Below are positions 1 to 8,700 of a DNA stretch of 64,000 bases, piece after piece. The notes beneath the pieces are model-generated. The model was not told the origin of the DNA. It did no database searches and worked only from the letters and a program-made list of their open reading frames with translations. How positions within the stretch are numbered: position 1 is the first letter of the stretch; every line of letters begins with the position of its first letter. The stretch comes from Alphaproteobacteria bacterium (GTDB lineage: Bacteria; Pseudomonadota; Alphaproteobacteria; Rhizobiales; OSC116), in NCBI GenBank assembly GCA_002400495.2, contig NVQL02000006.1, positions 1 to 64,000 on the forward strand, written 5' to 3'. Made by a program: the position numbers and the translations under genes.

Positions 1-1
1 G

Positions 2-445
2 GTGACTGGCAAACATTTACTCATTCCGCAAGGTACTCGCTTGCTAGGGAAATATGATTCAAAGGTTAGCTTTGGCCAATCAAGAGCTTTAGTGGTTTGG
101 CAGCGCTTAATTTTACCCAATGGTCTTTCTATTGTTATCGATAATTTACCTGCAACTGATCAGGCTGGCTATGCAGGGCTTGAGGATGAAGTTGATTTCC
201 ATACGTGGAATCTCATCCTAGGTATCTCTTTGTCAACATTGTTGAGCGTTGGTGCAGAGCTTGCCTTTAATGGTGAGAGCGATATTGACCAGGCGATTCA
301 AGACGGGGCGGAGAAAAATATCAATCGGGCAGGGCAAAAGCTTGTTGAACGTCAGATTGATGTGCAGCCGACCATTAAGATACGCCCAGGCTATCCGTTA
401 CGCATCATTGTCCATAAAGACATCATCTTACAACCATATAAATGA
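2..445 (+). CDS. trbI: TrbI/VirB10-like conjugal transfer protein, C-terminal part (5' end outside window)
   Basis: This is the C-terminal part of the VirB10/TrbI channel protein of a conjugative type IV secretion system, which spans both membranes and lines the outer-membrane pore. The retained 147 residues carry the family's C-terminal beta-barrel signature: IPQGTRLLGKYDS near the start, then a RALVVWQRLILPNG stretch, then AGYAGLEDEVD. A full TrbI has roughly 400 or more residues, so the N-terminal cytoplasmic and transmembrane parts lie left of the window. The first codon here is GTG but is almost certainly an internal valine. The stop overlaps the ATG at 442 (ATGA). The DUF2274 gene follows at once, the usual last pair of Trb operons in proteobacterial integrative elements. 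Family assignment is confident; whether the element still transfers cannot be judged. Confidence 0.88.
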   Translation: MTGKHLLIPQGTRLLGKYDSKVSFGQSRALVVWQRLILPNGLSIVIDNLPATDQAGYAGLEDEVDFHTWNLILGISLSTLLSVGAELAFNGESDIDQAIQDGAEKNINRAGQKLVERQIDVQPTIKIRPGYPLRIIVHKDIILQPYK

Positions 446-456
446 AAGGGCAGATT

Positions 457-681
457 ATGGCATTGAAATTGTCGAAATTACCAAAGCGCACACCTGTCAA
501 AATAAGCATAGTGCTTAGTCCGAAAACCCACGACTCAATGGTCGATTATGCTCGAATATACGAAAATACCTATGGCAGTAAGGAAAGTATTGAAGAGCTT
601 ATTCCATTCATAATTGCAAGTTATTTAGATAATGATCACGCTTTTAAAAAGGCTAGAAAAAGTATACCTCAAATTTATTAA
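457..681 (+). CDS. DUF2274 family protein of the trb operon
   Basis: A short basic protein of the DUF2274 type, found directly downstream of trbI in many conjugative elements. Its role is unknown; no catalytic motif or membrane segment is visible. An ATG at 442 overlaps the trbI stop and would give 79 residues. The ATG at 457 is preferred because AAAGGG lies six bases upstream and the product then starts MALKLSKLPKRTPVK, the family's usual opening. Later family-like features are a central helix (HDSMVDYARIY) and a C-terminal FKKARK. It is the last recognisable transfer gene here, so the conjugation module ends at about 681. Confidence 0.75.
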   Translation: MALKLSKLPKRTPVKISIVLSPKTHDSMVDYARIYENTYGSKESIEELIPFIIASYLDNDHAFKKARKSIPQIY

Positions 682-752
682 ATACATAAATCTGCTAGAT
701 TCTAGTGTTTTACGAGCCTATTTGCGCTTTTTGGATTGAGTTCTATAATTTT

Positions 753-777
753 CAATTTGGGTTTTTAAACCCAATTG
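753..777 (-). terminator. Hairpin overlapping the stop of the 765-1238 gene
   Basis: An AT-rich inverted repeat (CAATTTGGGTTT at 753-764, AAACCCAATTG at 767-777) spans the stop codon of the leftward gene. It lies between converging genes and could end transcripts from either side, but neither strand has a clear T-run after it. Treat it as a possible weak terminator or 3'-end stabiliser. Confidence 0.3.
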
Positions 778-1238
778 TAATCAATTGGGATGAAGCATAC
801 GCCAATTATTTCTGGTTGGATTGAAACATCGTCTACATAAATATCTGAATTGTTGTTTCTAATGCCGACGCAATTCAAATTTTTAAACCGTACTGCAATT
901 ACGCATTTTTTTGTACTTTGATGACTTTTATTAGAACACACGTACATCAAACAATCGTTTGAATTTTTGGCATATGATACTGAATTAAGGGTTGTTTTTA
1001 TATCGTCTAATTCATTTGCAGGTAGAAAACCCTTTTTTAATATTGATTGTAAATTACTTGTTTCTGTTCCATGAAATAGAACGAGAGGGTCGTTTTCAAG
1101 TTCTTCAGGAAATAGTTGGTAGCAATCCTCATTGTCTTTATTGGGTAGTTTGAACTCATATTCTTTAATTTTGGTTTCAATAGTAGTTGTCATAGCAAGA
1201 TCGCTTCCAATATATCGTTTAAATTGTACAAACTTCAT
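765..1238 (-). CDS. Hypothetical protein with possible ADP-ribosyltransferase-like fold
   Basis: No confident family. The 157 residues contain LVLFHGTETSNLQSILKKGF (about 52-71). That has the His-Gly-Thr plus following helix and glycine seen at the first catalytic strand of PARP/KptA-like ADP-ribosyltransferase folds. A later VIAVRF strand and a YVDDVSIQPEIIG segment near the C-terminus resemble the last strand of such domains. There is no signal peptide or membrane segment. MKFVQFK (1238) is taken as the start; an internal ATG at about 1193 (MTTTIE) is an alternative. The gene diverges from the membrane protein at 1298, with 59 bp between them, in a defence-rich stretch. An effector or toxin role fits that setting, but it is inference from one motif and context. 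Confidence 0.45.
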   Translation of the reverse strand: MKFVQFKRYIGSDLAMTTTIETKIKEYEFKLPNKDNEDCYQLFPEELENDPLVLFHGTETSNLQSILKKGFLPANELDDIKTTLNSVSYAKNSNDCLMYVCSNKSHQSTKKCVIAVRFKNLNCVGIRNNNSDIYVDDVSIQPEIIGVCFIPIDYNWV

Positions 1239-1297
1239 TTGGCTTATTTTAATAAACCCTGTTGTATTACCTAGAGTAAATAGTTAATTATATCACT

Positions 1298-2068
1298 ATG
1301 GAACAAGAGTTGTCTAAAGATGAAGTTAAAAAGCTAACTATGGAAGAAATAGTTAGGCAACAAGTGCGAGAAAAACTCGAAGCGGAAAAACAATCAAATC
1401 GTTGGTGGATATTAGTTAATTCATCTTTTGGGCTTTGGCTAATGTCATCAATTATTTTGACGATGGTAGCATTTTGTTACAACGGTATTTCAAATTACCT
1501 TGATTCTGAAAAACAATTAGAATTAACGATTGAAAACTTACAATCCGAAATTGGGTATCGATTAGATATTAAATTAGTGATTGAAAAATTTAAAAATACG
1601 GAACAAAATGAAAATTTTGGCCTTAAAATCAATCAAGTCTTGGTATGGTGTCTGCCCCCGACACAGACCTACACATTAAACCCATTGCCAAAATTATTGC
1701 AAAACTTGGAAGGGGAGGAAACGAACGGTTTGAAAATAAATCAAAATAAAGTTCAACCTTTTGCTCCGTCGCTAGAAAGAGAAATTAATGGTTCTGTAAA
1801 ACCGAATGAGAACATTGAATATCAGCAATCTTTATTGGCGGGGCGATTTATTTTTCCAATTTATAGGGATCGCAGCGTATTCTCGTTGATTTGGGAGTTA
1901 AGACATATAGAAACAGATAAAGATCAATTATCCTTAATTGCATATGCAATGAATTCATTTACTGCCATGCGTTTAGCGTCTTTATCTGGAAACGGTGGTG
2001 GTTCTGCTCGCGAATACTTAGAAAACATTCGAGCATTAACGAAATCTTGGGAAAAGGTGACAGAGTAG
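1298..2068 (+). CDS. Hypothetical single-pass membrane protein with coiled-coil-like segment
   Basis: Not recognised. The 256-residue product starts with a charged helix (about 1-35, many Glu/Lys). One hydrophobic transmembrane segment follows at about 38-64 (VNSSFGLWLMSSIILTMVAF), then a predicted coiled coil (SEKQLELTIENLQSEIG), then a soluble C-terminal part with no familiar catalytic motif. There is no cleavable signal peptide, so it is probably anchored in the inner membrane with most of its mass on one side. It diverges from the ADP-ribosyltransferase-like gene and lies 135 bp upstream of the ABC-3C operon. A membrane effector or sensor in the defence cluster is possible. The unusual WCLPPTQTYTL stretch near residue 120 is encoded by a small GC-rich inverted repeat (1648-1664) that looks inserted. 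Confidence 0.55.
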   Translation: MEQELSKDEVKKLTMEEIVRQQVREKLEAEKQSNRWWILVNSSFGLWLMSSIILTMVAFCYNGISNYLDSEKQLELTIENLQSEIGYRLDIKLVIEKFKNTEQNENFGLKINQVLVWCLPPTQTYTLNPLPKLLQNLEGEETNGLKINQNKVQPFAPSLEREINGSVKPNENIEYQQSLLAGRFIFPIYRDRSVFSLIWELRHIETDKDQLSLIAYAMNSFTAMRLASLSGNGGGSAREYLENIRALTKSWEKVTE

Positions 2069-2203
2069 AAGTTTGAACTCTGGGGACATTTTGTTCAAAG
2101 AAATACAAATGCAGATTTAGTAAATTATGTTGAAATAAAATAGTTGTCCGATATAGTTGTTTTATTATTTAATCTTAACTATTGAATTTGTACTTGGAAA
2201 ATC

Positions 2204-3307
2204 ATGGAAGTAGACAGCAAACTTGAGTGGGTGGATATTGAACTTCCAGACAATAAAGGTGAGATGCCGACTGCTGCACTTATGAACTCTGGTCCACCAA
2301 TTGATCCTTTGATCCGTTTAATGACATACGATTCAGGTGAGTGGGAGAAGTTTACTAACGAGTGGGTGACATATCTACCAGGAAAGTATTCTAGCGTCCA
2401 ACGTTTCACAGGTGCCGGCGATAAAGGGATTGATATCGCCGCATATATTGATGGACATCAACTATTGGGTGAATGGCATAATTACCAATGTAAACATTAT
2501 CCAAAATCGTTAGGGCCTGCGACCGCTTACTTAGAAATTGGTAAATGTCTCTGGTATTCTTTTAAAGGTCACTTTACTCCGCCATGCCGTTATTTTTTTG
2601 TCGCCCCTAGAGGCGTATCCACTCAATTAGGTTTACTTTTGGGTAATGCTAAATTGCTCAGGAGCTCTCTTTACGCTGCTTGGGAAAAAACTGTATTGAC
2701 GAAGATCACCACAACGCAAAAAATTAAGCTAGATGGAGAATTTAAGGTTTATGTTGACGCGTTTGACTTTTCTATCTTTGAAGCATCGTCTCCACTCCAA
2801 ATGATTGAGGAACATCGAAAGACACACTATTTCATACAGCGTTTTGGGGGAGGGTTGCCTGCTCGACCTAAAGTTGATCTGTTATCAGAAGCTATTGAAG
2901 CGCATGAAACTGTCTATACCAAAAAACTCTTTGTTGCCTATTCAGAGCATGCAGAGGCAATCATCCAGACGCCGAAAGATTTAGTAGGTCATTCAAAGTT
3001 AAACAAACACTTTAATCGGTCACGAGAAGCTTTCTATCACTCGGAATCTCTGCGAGTATTTGTTCGTGACAAGACAGAGCCTGGTACTTTTGAAAGCCTA
3101 CAGGACGAAGTGTGCGATGCTGTGGCTGATACATGTGACACTGATCATATTAGCGGGTACGCGCGTGTTGTAGCGGTGACAGAGAAAGCACAATCGTTGA
3201 AGCTGGACGCTCATCCACTCTCGCCAAGTACGTTCCCTCGTGACTTGAAGGGCATTTGCCATCAATTGGCCAATGATGATCGATTGAACTGGAATGATCA
3301 TGATTGA
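2204..3307 (+). CDS. ABC-3C system effector: Mrr-like PD-(D/E)XK nuclease with ABC-3C C-terminal domain
   Basis: Predicted DNA-cutting effector of an ABC three-component conflict system. The N-terminal half has the Mrr/PD-(D/E)XK pattern: an EWEKF helix at 46-50, the acidic residue in GDKGIDIAA (Asp77), then strand and core LLGEWHNYQCKHY with the QxK pair Gln95/Lys97. The C-terminal part (about 215-355) resembles the family's C-terminal domain, with a helix-rich SKLNKHFNRSREAFYHSESL segment. There is no signal or membrane segment, so it acts in the cytoplasm. GGAA lies just upstream of the ATG. The next gene overlaps its end, so all three ABC-3C genes form one translationally coupled operon. 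That the ATPase and middle component hold the nuclease off until infection is inferred from the family. Confidence 0.8.
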   Translation: MEVDSKLEWVDIELPDNKGEMPTAALMNSGPPIDPLIRLMTYDSGEWEKFTNEWVTYLPGKYSSVQRFTGAGDKGIDIAAYIDGHQLLGEWHNYQCKHYPKSLGPATAYLEIGKCLWYSFKGHFTPPCRYFFVAPRGVSTQLGLLLGNAKLLRSSLYAAWEKTVLTKITTTQKIKLDGEFKVYVDAFDFSIFEASSPLQMIEEHRKTHYFIQRFGGGLPARPKVDLLSEAIEAHETVYTKKLFVAYSEHAEAIIQTPKDLVGHSKLNKHFNRSREAFYHSESLRVFVRDKTEPGTFESLQDEVCDAVADTCDTDHISGYARVVAVTEKAQSLKLDAHPLSPSTFPRDLKGICHQLANDDRLNWNDHD

Positions 3308-3794
3308 TCGCGGGCCAATAATCTTCAATGGCACTCTGGAAGCAGGTGTAAGAGCAGTTGCAGTCTTAGTCAGTGCCTATCCAGATAGTTTTGATATTCA
3401 ACGCCTTACGGCGTACGATTATCTCCTTGTTCGCACATCAGTTTTGAATGGGCCTAAAGATCTCCACCCTTCAGCACCTATCAGAACGCCAGCAACTGAA
3501 GTTCGGCGAAAAGTCGTGCAAGATGCCATTTTTTTGATGATGACACGCGAGCTGATTGAACGAGACACAGACGAATCAGGTATTACTTATCGTGCAGGTG
3601 AAGCGGCCGCGATGTTTTTGGAATCGCTAACCACTCCTTATATCATTGCCTTAAAAGAGCGAGCTAATTGGTTGACTGCACAATTATCGGGTTATGATGA
3701 TACAACATTTGATGGTATGATGCGTAACTTTTTTGATCAGTGGATGGTTGAGTTTCAAGATGTGGAAATTATTGATGAGGAACCTATTTTATGA
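3294..3794 (+). CDS. ABC-3C system middle component
   Basis: Small linker protein of the ABC three-component system, thought to join the SMC-like ATPase to the effector. The 166 residues are mostly helical with a winged-helix-like middle. Recognisable pieces are LVSAYPDSFDIQRLTAYDYL near the start, REL-type helices at about 80-95, then a GITYRAGEAAAMFLESL strand-helix typical of middle components. There is no catalytic motif. The gene overlaps the nuclease by 14 bp and the ATPase by 4 bp (ATGA). The start could be the ATG at 3294 or the one at 3300; a GGA at 3291-3293 is better spaced for 3300. Identity rests on size, position between the two partners and these motifs. Confidence 0.75.
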   Translation: MIMIDRGPIIFNGTLEAGVRAVAVLVSAYPDSFDIQRLTAYDYLLVRTSVLNGPKDLHPSAPIRTPATEVRRKVVQDAIFLMMTRELIERDTDESGITYRAGEAAAMFLESLTTPYIIALKERANWLTAQLSGYDDTTFDGMMRNFFDQWMVEFQDVEIIDEEPIL

Positions 3795-5641
3795 TAGACG
3801 GCTTCCGAATTCACGGCCTCAGTTTTCACGGAAATAGGAAAAAACCTGCAATTGTAACGTTTGGAGCAGGCCTTAACGTCATTCATGGTGCTTCTAATAC
3901 CGGAAAGTCTTTCGTGATCGAAACCATAGATTTTATGTTAGGAGGAAAGGGCCCTCTAACAGATATGAAGGAACGTGTTGGATATGATCGGATAATGCTT
4001 GCCATTGAGGATGTAACCACCAAAGAGACGTTCACTCTTATGCGGAGTCATGAAGGAGGCGCATTTAAGCTTTTTGAGGGTCAATTCATAGAAACGCTTC
4101 CTGAGGAAGAAGGCGTGGTTCTTGCAGAAGCGCATAGTGATAAAAATACCAATAATTTATCGACTTGGCTGCTCGAAAAATTAGGGGTGGGACGCTCACT
4201 CATTCGTAAGAACAAGCTAGATGTTACCATTAATCTAAGTTTCAGACATCTTGCGCGTCTTGCGATTGTTAATGAAGAGGAAATTATTCAGAAGCGTTCG
4301 CCATTAGCAGATGGGAACTATACTGCCGATACAGCTAATTTTTCAGTATTTAAATATCTCTTAACGGGAGTTGATGATTCAGCGTTGGTTTCCCTTCGTA
4401 AAACCACGCCAGAAGAGATCAGTCGAGAAGCTCAGATTGATCTCCTTGATGATTTAATCAAAAAATATCAACGCCAAATTAAAAGGGTTGTTGGAAAATC
4501 ATCTGAACTTGAAGAGCAGGATGAAAAGCTCTGCAGCTCCTTGGCAATAAAATCTGAGCAACTCTCGCTTGCCGAAGGCACTTTTAAAGAGTTATCAGCA
4601 CGGCGACGTATATTTTATAAAAAAATTGAAGGCGACAACAATCGTTTAACGGAGGTCTCTTCCCTGCTTGAGCGTTTTCGGCTGTTGAATAAACACTATG
4701 AATCTGATCAGCAAAGACTTAAAGGGATCGAAGAAGCGGGTTCGCTTTTTGCAGTTCTTGGAAAATCCAGTTGTCCAGTATGTGGCGCTCGATCTCAAGA
4801 TCAACACGCTAAGGAAAGCTGCGAAGGTGATGTAGGCAAGATAGTTGCGGCTGCTGCAGCAGAGATAGTAAAAATCGAAAGCCGCCAAACAGAGCTTGTC
4901 GAGACACAATCAACATTAAGAAACGAAGAAAAAACACTTGAAAAACGGCTTCTTGGAGCAAAGTTTTCGCTTCGGGAGGTTTCAGACAATATTCGCACAA
5001 TAGTAGCCCCAGATCTGAAACGGCAACGGGCATCATATACAGAGCTGTCAGACAAGAGGGTAAATGTAAGAGGTGCTATTAGTCTTTATGAATCATTGAC
5101 TGATCTGGAAGAGCGAAAAAGAAAGCTTGTGGCCGAAGATTTGCAAATTACATCTAGGTCAAATATTGGCACTGTACTGCCTAGTTCCATAGTTGACGAC
5201 TTCGCGGCAATTGTTGAACAGACCCTTAAGGACTGGGGTTTTCCTAACTCAGGTCGAGTTCATTTCGATATGAAATTGAAAGATCTAGTAATTGGAGGTA
5301 AAAACCGAACTGCATATGGCAAAGGGCTAAGAGCCATTACACAAGCAGCATTTTCGATCAGTTTATTGAGATATTGTAAAAAACATGAGGGTAAGCACCC
5401 GGGTTTTGTCATTCTGGATTCTCCTCTACTTTCTTATAAAGCCCCTGAAAACGCAGAGGATGATTTGAGTGGAACTGAACTGAAAGAGCAGTTTTACAAA
5501 GATTTACAAAATACGGCGGAAGATCGCCAATTTATCATCATTGAGAATGTTCCACCTACAGAAGAGATCGCTCAATCAAATCAAACCATCGAATTTTCTG
5601 GTTCCAAAGAATTTGGTCGCTTTGGCTTATTCCCAGTTTAA
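3791..5641 (+). CDS. ABC-3C system SMC/Rad50-like ATPase (DUF3732 type)
   Basis: Large ABC-type ATPase of the three-component defence system. The Walker A loop is GASNTGKS at residues 33-40. The middle (about 200-450) is coiled coil, broken by a CxxC (SCPVCGA, Cys328/Cys331) placed like the zinc hook of Rad50. The C-terminal head has a GLRAITQAAFSISLLRYC helix in the signature region and a Walker B strand FVILDSPLLSY near 537-547, with an NTAEDRQFIIIENV strand after it. Length (616) fits DUF3732/SMC-like proteins. It is the last gene of the operon and converges with the STAND gene. By analogy with relatives it should dimerise, grip nucleic acid or a phage structure, and license the nuclease; this is family knowledge, not shown here. 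Confidence 0.85.
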   Translation: MIDGFRIHGLSFHGNRKKPAIVTFGAGLNVIHGASNTGKSFVIETIDFMLGGKGPLTDMKERVGYDRIMLAIEDVTTKETFTLMRSHEGGAFKLFEGQFIETLPEEEGVVLAEAHSDKNTNNLSTWLLEKLGVGRSLIRKNKLDVTINLSFRHLARLAIVNEEEIIQKRSPLADGNYTADTANFSVFKYLLTGVDDSALVSLRKTTPEEISREAQIDLLDDLIKKYQRQIKRVVGKSSELEEQDEKLCSSLAIKSEQLSLAEGTFKELSARRRIFYKKIEGDNNRLTEVSSLLERFRLLNKHYESDQQRLKGIEEAGSLFAVLGKSSCPVCGARSQDQHAKESCEGDVGKIVAAAAAEIVKIESRQTELVETQSTLRNEEKTLEKRLLGAKFSLREVSDNIRTIVAPDLKRQRASYTELSDKRVNVRGAISLYESLTDLEERKRKLVAEDLQITSRSNIGTVLPSSIVDDFAAIVEQTLKDWGFPNSGRVHFDMKLKDLVIGGKNRTAYGKGLRAITQAAFSISLLRYCKKHEGKHPGFVILDSPLLSYKAPENAEDDLSGTELKEQFYKDLQNTAEDRQFIIIENVPPTEEIAQSNQTIEFSGSKEFGRFGLFPV

Positions 5642-5745
5642 AATTGGAGTTCTGACGCAAGACAGCAATTCAGGGCGGAAACAGTTGTCGCTTATAAAAG
5701 TATTGGGGAGGTTGCCAAGTCAAGGTTATTTAGTCAGATTTAGCG

Positions 5746-8700
5746 CTAGAAATTAGAATTAAATTTCTCAGCAATATTATTCTTTTCTTCTCGACTTATT
5801 TGGTATTCAATTTCACTTTCAATATGACTAATAAAGTCCTGAGCCCAATCTTTTACTAAAGAATTATTATATTCTAATAATTTGACTATTGCCTTTTTCT
5901 CTGCCTCTAAATACGGGACTATTGAGCCTGACCATGATCGTGTGTGAAGTTTATTTTTAATTCTATCCCTAAAGCTCTCTTTTTCTCCATAGACCGAAAT
6001 TAATTTAACTAAAAGTGAGTTTACTGTTTTTTCTTCACTATTATTGCTATTCGTTTCGTTAAAAGGGTTTGATGAGGACATGTCGTTTTCAAAAATGGGA
6101 AGAGATTCTGTAACTATTTTTAATGCGGCTTCAGATTTACACCAATCTACAATCCATTGGCGATTAACGAATGTGAATATACTTTTTTTGCCAGGGCGTG
6201 CAAACATGCCTCCATCTAAAATGGAGCTAATTCGATAATTTGTTTCTGGTTCAAAACTAAGTATTTTCTTCGACACTACTGGCCAAATATCATCTGCAAA
6301 ATACTCAAATGCGCTTATTAGTATTGGATTTATGTAATCTGAAGAGTATGTATAATCAATTTTCTGTGCGTATTTTTGGTCTAGGAAATGAACGCATAAA
6401 TCTTCGGCAAATTTATAACCCCCATTTTTGAGTAATAATTCGACTGATTTCTTCCAGTTGTGGTTTGAGATCATACCTTTTTCTGTTTCACCATTGAAAG
6501 ATGCTTCGAAAATTATTTCCTTTAAAACTGGGTCAATGATTTCTTGATTATAATCAGAATTCATAATGTAGAAATTTAAGTTTTCTAGTGCAACCCATAC
6601 GCCTACGCTATCTATTCTCATTATTCTTTTACAAAATTTAGCCATATCCTCTGATGGAATTTTTTTTGTGAACTGTCCATGGCTTAATGAAAAGGCCGTG
6701 CTAGAGCTAACGACTCCTGTTTCCATTAAATAGGCATAGTTTGATAAATGTTCACTAGTCAATGTCCCGCTTCTAATGATATATGGATAGCATTTTTGCA
6801 ACTTACCATCTGTTGAGAATAATTTCATGGTTTCTAACCACAATGGTTCATTCTTTGAAAATAAGCCGTTTAGGAAACCAACAACGAAACTGCAATTTAA
6901 TTCTTCAGTATTTCGGATTGATTTTAAAAGTTCTTCGAGAAATTCGTCAATTTTTATGTTTTGAGCAAATTCTGAACCAAACTCCCAAGATTTTGTTTGA
7001 ATCTTAAAAGAAAGCAATAACTCAAGGTGTGGTATTAAGCTCGTTGGTTTTTTTGCAATTTCCTTAGCAAGCGACCTTGCCTTTTGCGCAGCAATATCAA
7101 TATATTCTCCATCGTCAGATTCTGTATAATCCCATGATGGGTCCAAAACTATATATTTAAGTTTTTTATCTATGTTATTATCCGATGGGGCTAAGATCTT
7201 TTTCCAACTAGTAAGCGCATTAATTTGGGGGGGGGATAAGTCTGAGCTATCTCTTTCCAATGTTTCATTTATTGTCTTATACGCAGATGGCCAAAAAGTT
7301 CCTTGAAGAGATGTGATTTTTTTAACCGTTACATCAAGGTCATTTATCATGTCGACGTTGATTAAATTGCCTAATTCATTTCCGATTATGACCTTTAATT
7401 CCTCTGTGTTTCTTTCCTTTTCAATTAGATCAACAGTTATTCTTAAAAGCGATTTCTGATATGAAAATATTTCATTATATGTTTTGGGCTTAAATTCTTC
7501 AATTTCTTGTTTTGTTCCTTGATTTTCTGCCCCAACAGTCCTTCCCCAGCCTTGATGCGAAAGACCTGCTTCTATTGCCTTTACTACTAGAGAAACCGCA
7601 TTTTTGTCTGAAATAGAAACAACGCTTTTTAGGAACTCCAACCGTGTGTCATAATTAACTACGGTTCCAGATAAATGGGTTCTGAATAATTGTGAAAATA
7701 GCCCACTCGCATTATTTGAATAGGATTCAGTTTCATTCTGGGCCAGTTTAAATATGCACCAAGCCGCATCCATAAAGCTATCTTTATGGAAAACTAACAT
7801 TTCCAATGCCCATATGAAATTCCGCCTTACCTCGCGATCTATATCGAAGATCTCTTTATCAGAAAGATTTTTAATCACCCGAAATAATAGGTTGCTTGTT
7901 GGCTTAGGGTTCACTTCTACTATTGAGCGGAATATCTTAGAACCCTTGTTTGATAATAAGAATTCCGCTTGTCCAAAAGGGCTTGAATCATCACAGAGAC
8001 TTTCAACAAAATCCTGTACCTTTTGCGATCTATCTAAATACCTAATTTGATAGCAAAAACTTTCTATCATAGCTTCAGGAATTTCAGCAATCAGCTTTCT
8101 TTTCATATCATTTGTTGTTTTTTCCCACCAATCGGATGCCAATGATATAGCAAAAGGTTTGGGGATAATTCTCGCGAATTGCCCTCCTGTATCAATAATT
8201 TGATGTGTTTGAAAATTTGTTATTAGCTTACTAAAGTCTATAAGACTTGCTCCAGATAGATCTAAAATAAATGCTACTTGCTCTGAATCTTTCTGAGGAG
8301 TTCCTTCATATTCAAAGCTATTGAACAATGAACAAACCTCTAAAATATTTCGACGTGTTTCGTTTAACTTCCCTCCAATATTCACTAGTTTTTCTACAAA
8401 ATCATTATCTGCCAAATTGTCTGGAACACTAATCTCACTATTAGAAAATTGATTTGATATTAAAATAGCAAGCAAAGGGTATCCCTCAACATATTTAGCA
8501 AGCTTTTGAATATTAGGTTCAGAAAAATCGGGTAACTCACGTCTTATTATTTCTATGATGCTTTCTGTTTCAAGGGGTGTTAATTTGATATGAGGCGAGT
8601 TACCCTCCGTTTTATGTTCATGATCAACTGTAATTATTTCTATTTTTGAAGGGCATTCACTTAATTCACGATCAATGAAGCCGTGTAGAATAGAAGAGCA

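Noticed and set aside
5541-5756. Short frame overlapping the end of the ABC-3C ATPase
   Set aside because: It overlaps a well-supported gene in another frame and has no ribosome-binding site.
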